A DNA stretch of 64,000 bases, taken from NCBI RefSeq assembly GCF_004770745.1, contig NZ_RQGD01000034.1:1-64000 (forward strand), in the 5' to 3' direction. Below are positions 17,216-24,562 of this stretch, piece after piece (the first letter of the stretch is position 1; every line of letters begins with the position of its first letter). Source of the DNA: Leptospira ognonensis. Lineage in GTDB: Bacteria > Spirochaetota > Leptospiria > Leptospirales > Leptospiraceae. Position numbers and translations under genes: made by a program. The notes beneath the pieces were generated by a model that was not told where the DNA came from, searched no databases, and worked only from the letters and a program-made list of their open reading frames with translations.

Positions 17216-17448
17216 GGAATTTGAGTTGAAAACATTCGTATCTGTCAAAACTTCAAAAGGGATAAATCTTTGATTAAGCCTGTAATATTTCAGGCTTTGG
17301 TTCACTGAATAAAAAACTCTTTCTGCTCAATTTGCATGGGGTTTCTTGCTAAATAAGAATTTATATTTCTGGCAAATTGTACTACATCACCCGATACGTT
17401 ATTAGAAACGATGACAAATTCATCACTCGAAAAAGATTTAACATCCGT

Positions 17449-17800
17449 CATGCGACAATAATCCCTCGTAGGACGTTCTTGGTTTGCACCAACACATCAT
17501 TCCCAGTATCTAATTCCTCCACCCTCTCTTTTAATTCCGTAATCCTATTCCTAATATTTTTACACATTTTCGAAAATGCGTTTGCTAGAACTTCTACTTC
17601 GTCTCCTAATTTAATATCAAAGTTTGGTGAATAATTTGATTGTTCTAAGGATTCAGCTGCCTTAGTTAATTCTAGAATGGGCCTCGAAATTCGTTTCGAA
17701 CCTATATAGATAAAGTAGTCTGCAATGAAAACCTTAAGTTCATAATCAACTTCGAGTATACCAACAACTTTACCAGCGCTGCTTTTTCATCGTGAAATTT
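17449..17800 (-). pseudogene. Cache/HAMP receptor relic
   Basis: The leftward translation gives GKVVGILEVDYELKVFIADY, typical of the end of a Cache-type sensor. KRISRPILELTKAAESLEQS and DEVEVLANAFSKMCKNIRNR follow, a clear HAMP domain and first coiled-coil turn, and then a stop. Most of the second membrane helix that should join Cache and HAMP is missing, and no output domain remains. It is a remnant of a chemoreceptor, kinase or cyclase. The next gene upstream on this strand begins 18 bases away. Confidence 0.55.
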
Positions 17801-17817
17801 GGTCCGTATTAAAAATT

Positions 17818-18048
17818 TTAGGAATTCCATTTTAGAAACCCCCGAGTGTTTGTTATTAAAAAAACGATATTACCGAATACGATGGCATAACTATCTAATA
17901 ACAGAAATCCAAGCAATATCCAGGTAATATTTGCAAGCATAAAAAGAGTGAAGCCCCATTTAACTTTGTTGCCTAATAAGATCATGGCGAGGATACTAAG
18001 CATCATCGCAATCCAATCCAAAGCATAATATTTAAACAAATCTGTCAT
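17818..18048 (-). CDS. Small three-helix membrane protein, PnuC-like fold suspected
   Basis: A 76-residue hydrophobic protein with three helices (LDWIAMMLSILAMILLGN, WGFTLFMLANITWILLGFLL and IVFGNIVFLITNTRGFLKW). The spacing and closing RGFLKW recall small PnuC-like membrane proteins of about 75 residues found in many bacteria. I cannot name a substrate. It is the last of three leftward genes (CMD protein, P460-like lipoprotein, this one) with gaps of 25 and 67 bases, so it may belong to that operon. Confidence 0.6.
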   Translation of the reverse strand: MTDLFKYYALDWIAMMLSILAMILLGNKVKWGFTLFMLANITWILLGFLLLDSYAIVFGNIVFLITNTRGFLKWNS

Positions 18049-18115
18049 GTTCTATTCATTTAACCGTTAAAGACTAATCTAAAACCACCTATGGTATCGA
18101 TAAGGTATCTAAATA

Positions 18116-18670
18116 CTAATATTCGAATATACGAACATAGTCTTTGGTTGCACCTCCTCCTCTCGTATGACAACTGATACATCCAGCTCCTTTTAAGTCG
18201 ATAGAATATTGGACACTGCCAGACGGAGAATATTCGGCCCATGCCCATCCACTTGTGAAGCCAGCTTGTTTTTTCATGGAGATGATCTGATTCAGTATGC
18301 CTCCTGAGTATCTTTCCTTCACGATCAATGAGCCTTCAGAGAATGATCCATTTATTGGTTTTTTTGCTGTTGCATCGATCGAGTTCTTTGCAATGGTGTT
18401 AACTCGCATTAAAATGGAATCACCGTGCGCCCTATCAGTAATACCAGAGTTAAATATTGTCGAGGGAGTATTCGGAAAAATGGAAAGGGAAGACATTTCG
18501 ACGGATTCTTTATAGAGTGATGCGTCCGTTAACGTTTGGGTTGTAGTATTCATGTTTGAAGACAGTGCCAGTAGCGACAAAATCTCTGAATTTTTCGAAT
18601 TTGCTGTATCATTTGAATCAATAATATTGCAAAATTCTAGGGTCATTAGTAAAAAAATGATTAACTTCAT
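18116..18670 (-). CDS. Cytochrome P460-like c-type haem lipoprotein
   Basis: Protein of 184 residues exported through a lipoprotein-type signal (hydrophobic segment ending LEFC, Cys near residue 14). The C-terminal half matches the cytochrome P460 fold: GWAWAEYSPSG, a spacer, then KGAGCISCHTRGG with one CxxCH haem-attachment motif and the closing DYVRIFE. P460-type cytochromes oxidise small nitrogen compounds or detoxify NO; the exact activity here is unknown. GAGGA precedes the ATG. The gene follows the CMD-family gene by 25 bases, so the two are probably co-transcribed. Confidence 0.75.
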   Translation of the reverse strand: MKLIIFLLMTLEFCNIIDSNDTANSKNSEILSLLALSSNMNTTTQTLTDASLYKESVEMSSLSIFPNTPSTIFNSGITDRAHGDSILMRVNTIAKNSIDATAKKPINGSFSEGSLIVKERYSGGILNQIISMKKQAGFTSGWAWAEYSPSGSVQYSIDLKGAGCISCHTRGGGATKDYVRIFEY

Positions 18671-18695
18671 AAATTTCCTCAGTTATATTCAAAAA

Positions 18696-19232
18696 TTATT
18701 TTAGTTCAGGTGCTAATTCAAAATCTATTGGAATTTGTGTGATACCATGCAAATAATTAGAAACAATTTTGTCTCCAATGATGACTAACATATCGATCAT
18801 ATTTTCTTCCGTATAGCCGGCCGTAAAAAATGCTTCGAGTAAGGTAGCATCTGGTCTTCCATGAGTCTCGACGATAGATTTCACGAGCCTAGAAAGCGCC
18901 TTCATTTTTAAATCAAAATTGTCCGTGGATTTGCGAATGTCCATGATTTGACCATCAGTAAATCCTTTCATTTTACCTATGGTTGTATGTGCACTTAAGC
19001 AGTACTGACAATTGTTAAATTGACTTACGACCAGGTTGATTACTTCTCTTTCCTTACCAGTGAGTGAACTCTTTGCATTCTGAAGAGTCATGTAAGACTG
19101 TAACGCGTTCGCAGATTTGCCAATGGTAGCATACAAATTCGGAACAAATCCTAGACCTGCTTTTAAATTATCAAATATTTTTTGATTTGTGGGCGATACT
19201 TCTTCTCTTGTTGGAACTAAAAACGATCTCAT
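18696..19232 (-). CDS. Carboxymuconolactone decarboxylase/AhpD-like family protein
   Basis: Protein of 178 residues, all alpha. The active-site motif NCQYCLSAHT carries the CxxC pair and the nearby His used for thiol-based peroxide reduction in AhpD-like members. The N-terminal VPTREEVSPTNQKIFD and LGFVPNLYATIGKS segments are typical of the peroxidase-related branch. It would act in the cytoplasm in peroxide or alkylhydroperoxidase-type redox chemistry. The ribosome binding site is strong (GAGGAG). It is first in a likely operon with a P460-like haem lipoprotein and a small membrane protein, suggesting stress or nitrogen-oxide defence. Confidence 0.85.
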   Translation of the reverse strand: MRSFLVPTREEVSPTNQKIFDNLKAGLGFVPNLYATIGKSANALQSYMTLQNAKSSLTGKEREVINLVVSQFNNCQYCLSAHTTIGKMKGFTDGQIMDIRKSTDNFDLKMKALSRLVKSIVETHGRPDATLLEAFFTAGYTEENMIDMLVIIGDKIVSNYLHGITQIPIDFELAPELK

Positions 19233-19384
19233 GAATAAATCTCCTCGATAAGATCATAGTAGCAGATTATTGTAATTAAGGGAATGTCAGTAACGCTTTT
19301 ATTCTTGTCAATTTTTCCGATTCAAGTATCCTCCTTTTTCTTTTTACTAGCTCTTCTGTATCTTTCTGGCTATTTTGTATCTCC

Positions 19385-19438
19385 TGGATAAGCGGAGATC
19401 GAGAAGTCAGTCAGTTTAAGGGCAACTCAATTTTATAA
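19385..19438 (+). repeat. Dispersed repeat R2, 3' fragment
   Basis: GGATAAGCGGAGATCGAGAA, then GTCAGTCAGTTTAAGGGCAA and CTCAATTTTAT parallel the final block of the copy at 3159-3284 (AAGTCAGTCGGCTTACAGGC, GACTCTATTT). It lies between the CMD gene and the hybrid kinase. Confidence 0.4.
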
Positions 19439-19449
19439 GCTACAAGTTT

Positions 19450-22005
19450 TTAAAGTCCAGTTTTTCTCTCTATCAGCCATTCATATAATGCTTGTTCTAT
19501 TTCTCTTTTTTGGAAAGGTTTCGGCAAAAACGAAGACATTCCGGCACGAATGCACTTGTCCTGATCATCCTGGAAGGCGTCAGCTGTTACTGCAATGATG
19601 ATTGGTTTGGGAAAAATCCGTTCGTCTTTCAAAATCTCTTCCGAGGCGCCGATACCATCCAGATTGGGCATATTGATGTCCATAAAAATCAGTTGGAATT
19701 GGTTTGTTTGGGCTTTGGCTACTGCTTCCCTGCCGTCTTTGGCCACATCATGCCGGACTTTTAATTTTTTTAAAAAACTGGAAAGTAGAAACAGGTTGGT
19801 AGGATCATCTTCCGCAATCAATACATTTGTGTTAGATGGCAATCTTGAGAGGTCCACCGAATCTTCGGATCGGATGACTCTGGACATCTGATTGGGAAGA
19901 AGTCTAAGTTCAATTTCAAAGCAGGAACCGGTAGGAAAATTCCCTTTTACTTTCAATTCTCCACCCATAGCATCCATTAGTTTTTTAGAGATGGCAAGAC
20001 CAAGTCCCGTTCCTCCGTACTTTCGGGAGATGCTTGAATCCAACTGAGTGAATCTTTGAAACAAGAAACCTATTTTATCCTCCGGGATTCCTATTCCCGT
20101 ATCCATTACCGAAACTTTGTAATGAATCCAATTTCCTATTTCTTCCTTTTTGGAAGAGAGAAGGATTTTGATTTCGCCAGATTCCGTAAATTTGACTGCA
20201 TTGGAGATTAGATTAAATAACACTTGTTTGATTCTATTTTCGTCGCCATGTGCTAAAAATATAAAATCTGGATCAAAGCTGACTTCAAATCGAACTTGTT
20301 TCTGTTCTGCTTGGTGCTTAAAAATCCCTTCTGCAAGTTCTAGCAGAATCTTCCAGGAAAAATCGGATTCCAATAATTCTATTTTCCCCGCTTCCAGTTT
20401 GGAATAATCCAAAATATCGTTCAAGATGGTTAAAAGAGATTGTCCGCTGTCTTGAATCATCTTCAGATATTGTGCTTGATCCTCCGAAACAGTTGTCATT
20501 TTCAAAAGTTCAGTGATTCCCAAAATTCCGTTCATGGGAGTTCTGATTTCGTGACTCATAGTCGCTAAAAATTGAGACTTTGCCTTGTTCGCAGTTTCTG
20601 CTAGTTGTTTGGCGGTCTCGTATTCTTCGGTGCGAATTTTTACCTGCAATTCCAATTCATATTTTTGGTATTCTTTCAGGTTCAATAGTTCCGTATGAGT
20701 TCTATTTTTTTCTTCTAAAGTTTCACCGAGTTTCTGAACTAATTTTTCTTCCTTCTGTAAGGCCTTTGTTATTTTTATTGATAACAGAATCGCTTGGATG
20801 AAAATAAATAATAAAACTCCCATATGGGAGAGATAACCTGTGTGAATCAAGCCGAAATTGAATAATAAATCGTTTAGTAGAGTAACCGCTGTAATGGAAT
20901 AGGCAAGGAGCATAAGTCCCGCGCCTTCCCTTTTTCTTAAAAAAGCTCTTAGGAACAAAGGTACATACAGTATCAGTGCAATGATCGCAAAACCGAACAG
21001 ATACAAAGAATAATGCGTGAGTGTAGATACAGGTAAAAGCAAAGTTAGTAAAAAACTTAAGAAAACGGACCTGATAACTTTTGTGATTATTTTGGGGATA
21101 TCCTTCGGAAATAAAAGATCGTAGAGGGTTACCATGGAAATCCCGATCATATAAATCACTCCGAACAGCAGCCGGATATATGAATCAAAATCCAGAGTGG
21201 GAAAAAGATAATAAAACGTATGCGTTTCAAAATTCAATTGGCGAATTCCCATTATCATACAGAAAAAACCGAACATCAGATATTCTTTGGAGCGGAATCT
21301 TGAAAGATAGATAATTAGATGATACAAGCCGATGATGATGATTGCAGAAGAGCTCGCTATGTCACGTATAACAAGAAATATGTGCTGTTTCTCTATCGAT
21401 TTCCATTCACCCAAATAAAGAGGTTCCCAAAAGCCGTGATTTTCATGATTGAAGTTGGATACCCAAACGACGATTGTCACTTCATCGGAAAGATTCCCCA
21501 GATAGGACGTGCCTGGTTTCAGGTCAGGCTTCATTGTTTCAAAACTGTCTCCTGTTTGTCCGACTTTTACCACAGAGCGGGCGTTAACAAAGATTTCAAA
21601 TGCGGACATGATTTCTGTCCAAAACAATCCGTAGCTCATTTCCTGTTTTGGAAGTTTGAGTTTGAGTCTATAGGTTCCCTTTCCGAAAACCGGTAGGTTT
21701 GTACCATTTATTTTGTAGAATTTCCAAAAAGAAGGAACTGGAAAATAACCATGGCACTTTTTATTCCATACGGACTCTTCCGATTCGGGAGGAATCAACT
21801 CATCCCAACAAAATTCCCAATCTCCTTTCAAATTTATCACACTTCCTTTCGGTTCCCATGAGGAGAGATCCATAGATCCGGAAATTATATCGGGCAGGGG
21901 AGAGGTTGCGACTTTACAAAAAGAAAAAAATATCAAAACTACAAGTAGAGGCAAAAAAACAATTTTTTTGAAAAAAGAATGCGAAATTACCATAAAACTA
22001 CCCAT
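19450..22005 (-). CDS. 7TMR-DISM hybrid sensor histidine kinase with receiver domain
   Basis: Membrane sensor kinase of 851 residues. A signal segment ends in FSFC (lipobox-like). A 7TMR-DISM extracellular domain (about 40-200, LKGDWEFCW) is followed by seven membrane helices (about 210-410), a coiled coil, HisKA with His485 (SHEIRTPMNG) and HATPase (ISNAVKF; DTGIGIP; GGTGLGLAIS). A C-terminal receiver domain carries Asp776 (FMDINMPNLDG) and a KPF motif. The His-to-Asn-box distance is about 117 residues, the usual size, unlike the other three 7TMR-DISM kinases here. It would sense an extracellular signal and pass phosphate internally before a phosphotransfer protein. No partner adjoins it. 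Confidence 0.9.
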   Translation of the reverse strand: MGSFMVISHSFFKKIVFLPLLVVLIFFSFCKVATSPLPDIISGSMDLSSWEPKGSVINLKGDWEFCWDELIPPESEESVWNKKCHGYFPVPSFWKFYKINGTNLPVFGKGTYRLKLKLPKQEMSYGLFWTEIMSAFEIFVNARSVVKVGQTGDSFETMKPDLKPGTSYLGNLSDEVTIVVWVSNFNHENHGFWEPLYLGEWKSIEKQHIFLVIRDIASSSAIIIIGLYHLIIYLSRFRSKEYLMFGFFCMIMGIRQLNFETHTFYYLFPTLDFDSYIRLLFGVIYMIGISMVTLYDLLFPKDIPKIITKVIRSVFLSFLLTLLLPVSTLTHYSLYLFGFAIIALILYVPLFLRAFLRKREGAGLMLLAYSITAVTLLNDLLFNFGLIHTGYLSHMGVLLFIFIQAILLSIKITKALQKEEKLVQKLGETLEEKNRTHTELLNLKEYQKYELELQVKIRTEEYETAKQLAETANKAKSQFLATMSHEIRTPMNGILGITELLKMTTVSEDQAQYLKMIQDSGQSLLTILNDILDYSKLEAGKIELLESDFSWKILLELAEGIFKHQAEQKQVRFEVSFDPDFIFLAHGDENRIKQVLFNLISNAVKFTESGEIKILLSSKKEEIGNWIHYKVSVMDTGIGIPEDKIGFLFQRFTQLDSSISRKYGGTGLGLAISKKLMDAMGGELKVKGNFPTGSCFEIELRLLPNQMSRVIRSEDSVDLSRLPSNTNVLIAEDDPTNLFLLSSFLKKLKVRHDVAKDGREAVAKAQTNQFQLIFMDINMPNLDGIGASEEILKDERIFPKPIIIAVTADAFQDDQDKCIRAGMSSFLPKPFQKREIEQALYEWLIERKTGL

Positions 22006-22239
22006 AGGCGAAAAAGAAATAAAACATTTGATTCAAACGAGAAAGATGGCTTGATCTGAAGCTTTTTATTTCTTATTCCGAGAGCAATCTATTTATTTTA
22101 TAATTGAAAATGCAGACGAAATGTACAGGTGACAACATCTAAGTCTCCGCTTCCAATGGAGACAATCTTTGTTCAAAAAAACAGCATCATGCTAAAAATA
22201 ACTCATCAAAAAACTTCGATTAGAGCTCATGTTCGTTAT

Positions 22240-22320
22240 TGAGAAACAAAAACATACGTCCGATGAAATTCATCGTCCGCCATCGTTAAACTTTGATATG
22301 ACTATTATCTCGTGATGGAA
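22240..22320 (-). pseudogene. 3' remnant related to the 23.5-kb relic
   Basis: The leftward frame gives YQSLTMADDEFHRTYVFVSQ and a stop, matching YQSLTMPIDKFLWRM in the relic at 23403-23740. It lies just downstream of the small secreted protein gene at 22346-22540, whose middle matches the upstream part of the same relic. Both pieces therefore probably come from one former gene now split by a frameshift or deletion. Confidence 0.4.
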
Positions 22321-22345
22321 TCCAATTTATAATTAACGCATGATG

Positions 22346-22540
22346 TTAGTCTTTGTTTGATGAAAGCATTTTTTTTGAATTTGATTTTTTTGGAAAAGTT
22401 CGCTGGCAAATGTGTTGGTCTATATGGTGAATGGATTCGCTTTCCTTTTTACAAGCTCCCTTGTATGCTTGATCATTTGCCGAAAGGGTGGTGACCAAAC
22501 TCAAAACTAATAATAAAATGAAATTCATTATTTTATTCAT
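22346..22540 (-). CDS. Small secreted cysteine-containing protein, possibly a truncated gene
   Basis: A 64-residue product with a good signal peptide (MNFILLLVLSLVTTLSA), then a short mature part with three residues of note: Cys in GACKKESESI, His-rich HHIDQHIC, and a lysine-rich tail. AAAGGAGA sits five bases before the ATG, so translation starts here. The ESESI...I-Q motif reappears in the decayed copy at 23403-23740, which continues much further. The present stop may therefore mark a truncation rather than the natural end. No known family. Confidence 0.55.
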   Translation of the reverse strand: MNKIMNFILLLVLSLVTTLSANDQAYKGACKKESESIHHIDQHICQRTFPKKSNSKKMLSSNKD

Positions 22541-22672
22541 TGATTCTCCTTTAAAGACTATGTAATTTTTTAACGGTTTTCATTTTAGCAGAGAATTATT
22601 TTTTTTTGATCACAAAAAGATGATTTTTTGAGAGCACTTTAACTTGAATCAGAAAACAGGACGCCCACGAAT

Positions 22673-23200
22673 TTGAATTTCTTCAAAAATGAAACACTAA
22701 AGCTTTGGTTGCATCCAGATAATGGTTCCTTTCAACTTCATTCTCTTGAAGATGAATGGAATGATTGGCCATACCCTCACAAAATGGAATATTGTATCAT
22801 CGGGGTTCTGGATGGTCTGGACACGAAGAGCCCTTTACGTTGTAGCCAAGACCAAATAACATCCTATGTATACTCAACCTTGATCGAAGATGATCTCTAC
22901 TATGCTCAATGCGAGGAGATCTTTCATGTTTTCTGGAATCCAAACTTAATAAATTCGGAGGTGGAAATCATCGAAGAGAAACAATCAGGTGGGCCATACG
23001 GCATATTGAATAGTAGCGCCACTTATAAATGTATGTTATCGAAACCTTACAGCCTAACAATTCATCATAACGGAAATAAATTGGAAGTCGAGTGGCCTCG
23101 TTTTTTAAAAAAATGGGAAAAAACGAGTGATGGTTCGGAATTAAGACTAGGGTTGTATCCCTTTTCTTCCCAGCTTATAAAGGAAGCGAAGACGGAATGA
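22673..23200 (+). CDS. Hypothetical protein
   Basis: I do not recognise this 175-residue cytoplasmic-looking protein. It starts with TTG (AGGACG upstream) and has no signal peptide or membrane helix. It is rich in aromatic residues (WLHPDNGSFQLH, EDEWNDWPYPHKMEY, EIFHVFWNP). Four Cys are spread along the chain without a metal-site pattern. The TTG start and loose binding site leave open the possibility that the true start has been lost. An R2 repeat begins about 45 bases after the stop. Confidence 0.5.
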   Translation: MNFFKNETLKLWLHPDNGSFQLHSLEDEWNDWPYPHKMEYCIIGVLDGLDTKSPLRCSQDQITSYVYSTLIEDDLYYAQCEEIFHVFWNPNLINSEVEIIEEKQSGGPYGILNSSATYKCMLSKPYSLTIHHNGNKLEVEWPRFLKKWEKTSDGSELRLGLYPFSSQLIKEAKTE

Positions 23201-23243
23201 CCACCGACTGAGATTCATGGGTAATGGAGCCATCATAAACTTT

Positions 23244-23369
23244 ACCACTTAGGAAAGTCCTTAGCCTTTTGATAAGATCCACTCTCCGAATCCAGAAGGG
23301 AAGCCCGATATTCGCGACAGATTGCCCGTTATAAGAAGCCAGCGGGCTTAAAGTCGATTATATTTACGC
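23244..23369 (+). repeat. Dispersed repeat R2, near full-length copy
   Basis: It starts CCACTTAGGAAAGTCCTTAG, identical to the copy at 3159. It then shares AGAAGGGA, CGCGACAGATTGCCCGTTAT, an AGCCAG-GGCTTAA box and the final TATTTACGC. Length is about 125 bases, the same as the 3159 copy. No inverted termini or flanking duplications are obvious. Confidence 0.7.
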
Positions 23370-23402
23370 CAACAAACTAAGATTTGATGGCGTCTGCCCA
23401 GG

Positions 23403-23740
23403 AATATTTCTAATCCGGAGATTCTTCTCTGATCTTCTTTGCTTGTCGCACGTAAATTCCATAATTGCTAACTGCTTTTTCATGCTTGTTAGGTAGGAAG
23501 AAGAGCATACGCCAGAGAAATTTATCTATCGGCATCGTTAAACTCTGATACAATTTTTCTTTAGTGATAGATTCGACGTTGCTCTTATAACGAAACGTAA
23601 ACGTTTGTTGATTCGAATCAACTTTTTGAATTTGGCCGTTAAGAAAGAGTCCAAAGGCAATGTATTACTCAATGCGAAAAATGGATTCGCTTTCCGCTAT
23701 ATTGATCTTTTCAAAGTAGACATGAAAGCCCCTTAGGTAG
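23403..23740 (-). pseudogene. Decayed paralogue of the small secreted protein gene
   Basis: The leftward translation reads KINIAESESIFRIE, a stop where the paralogue has Gln, YIAFGLFLNGQIQKVDSNQQ, TFTFRYKSNVESITKEKLYQ, SLTMPIDKFLWRMLFFLPNK, and closes after REESPD. ESESI and the following I-x-Q match the secreted protein at 22346-22540, and YQSLTM matches the fragment at 22240. No start codon or signal peptide remains. It shows that the ancestral protein was at least 130 residues long. Family unknown. Confidence 0.5.
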
Positions 23741-23799
23741 CCTTTCATGAAGTAAAAAATATATTCTTCGTTGCTGTTGAATCTTTTGCGAAGTAAGAA

Positions 23800-24117
23800 T
23801 TGGACGATGCCACTATTTTTTATGAAATGGAATACGATGGTCTTGGTCTACGATTTCGAGAGGAAATTTGGAAAGACATAAAAAGAATCACGGATTATCC
23901 AATGGCTTTGTCAGTAGAATCTAGGGAAATAAGGAAGTATATCCTACATAAATTTCCATATAAAAATTTATCTTCGATAGAGACAGATCATATCCTTATC
24001 ATCGCAGTTGCACATCAACGTCGAGAAACATATTGGACGGTAATGAAACAGATCGGTTCTACCAGGAGCATTGCAGAGTTACTTCATTCGTACGGGATAA
24101 CCGCTGAAAGAATATAA
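23800..24117 (+). CDS. ParE/RelE-type toxin, orphan and probably 5'-truncated
   Basis: Protein of 105 residues resembling ParE toxins: LGLRFREEIWKDIKRI in the first helix pair, then REIRKYILHKFPYKNLSSIE and ILIIAVAHQRRETYW, the typical C-terminal strand core. The N-terminal strand normally preceding the first helix is missing; an in-frame stop lies just before the TTG start (23800). About 20 extra residues follow the usual end. No antitoxin gene is visible on either side. It is likely a decaying remnant of a toxin-antitoxin pair rather than an active toxin. Confidence 0.6.
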   Translation: MDDATIFYEMEYDGLGLRFREEIWKDIKRITDYPMALSVESREIRKYILHKFPYKNLSSIETDHILIIAVAHQRRETYWTVMKQIGSTRSIAELLHSYGITAERI

Positions 24118-24220
24118 TTCGGAAGCCCACTTGAAGAAAAGATCGCACCTGTTGTTGTCACTTGCCTCATTTGCTCCGACTGGCATTGACCATGAGATGT
24201 ATGTCATATAAGTTGTTGGG

Positions 24221-24246
24221 AAGCCATCCTATCTTAGGGTGGATTT
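24221..24246 (+). repeat. Third copy of the 23S-type terminator hairpin
   Basis: GTTGGGAAGCCATCCTATCT followed by TAGGGTGGATTTT repeats the hairpin at 282-311 with one stem mismatch. The upstream ATGTATGTCATATAAG replaces GATGTCGTATACGATG. It may still terminate weakly. The rest of 24118-24306 shows nothing I can name. Confidence 0.5.
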
Positions 24247-24306
24247 TCCATGTAACCGCACTCCTTGCGCAAAGTAGAGTGCCTTCTTTAACCCAAAGAA
24301 CCTAAA

Positions 24307-24465
24307 TCCAAGATTTTCGATGTGTTCTATTCCACCAAACAAGAGGGGGAAGGATCTGTCATAGGTCTCTTAATCGTTAAACAAATCGCAGACAAACAAA
24401 ATGGATTCATTTGGGTGAAGAGTGTGCCAGGAAGGACGGTGTTTATGGTAAAGTTGTCAATATAA
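24307..24465 (+). pseudogene. C-terminal relic of a histidine kinase ATPase domain
   Basis: The frame gives SKIFDVFYSTKQEGEGS, then GLLIVKQIADKQNG and VPGRTVFMVKLSI before a stop. This matches the final 50 residues of the intact kinase that starts 97 bases downstream (SKIFDAFYTTKREGEGSGMG ... VKQIVDKHSG). The G2-box reads EGSVIGL instead of EGSGMGL, so the ATP lid is damaged. It has no upstream kinase sequence and is a leftover of a tandem copy. Confidence 0.7.
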
Positions 24466-24562
24466 AATTGGAAAGAAGTACAGATTTTTTTGGTTGTGAT
24501 ATCATTTCTTTATAATATAAAAAAGCCTTGCCCAATACTTCAATTGAAATGCAAATACACTG

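Noticed and set aside
17117..17634. Frames at 17117-17305 and 17377-17634
   Set aside because: The first lies in an R2 repeat and the second is antisense to the Cache-HAMP relic.
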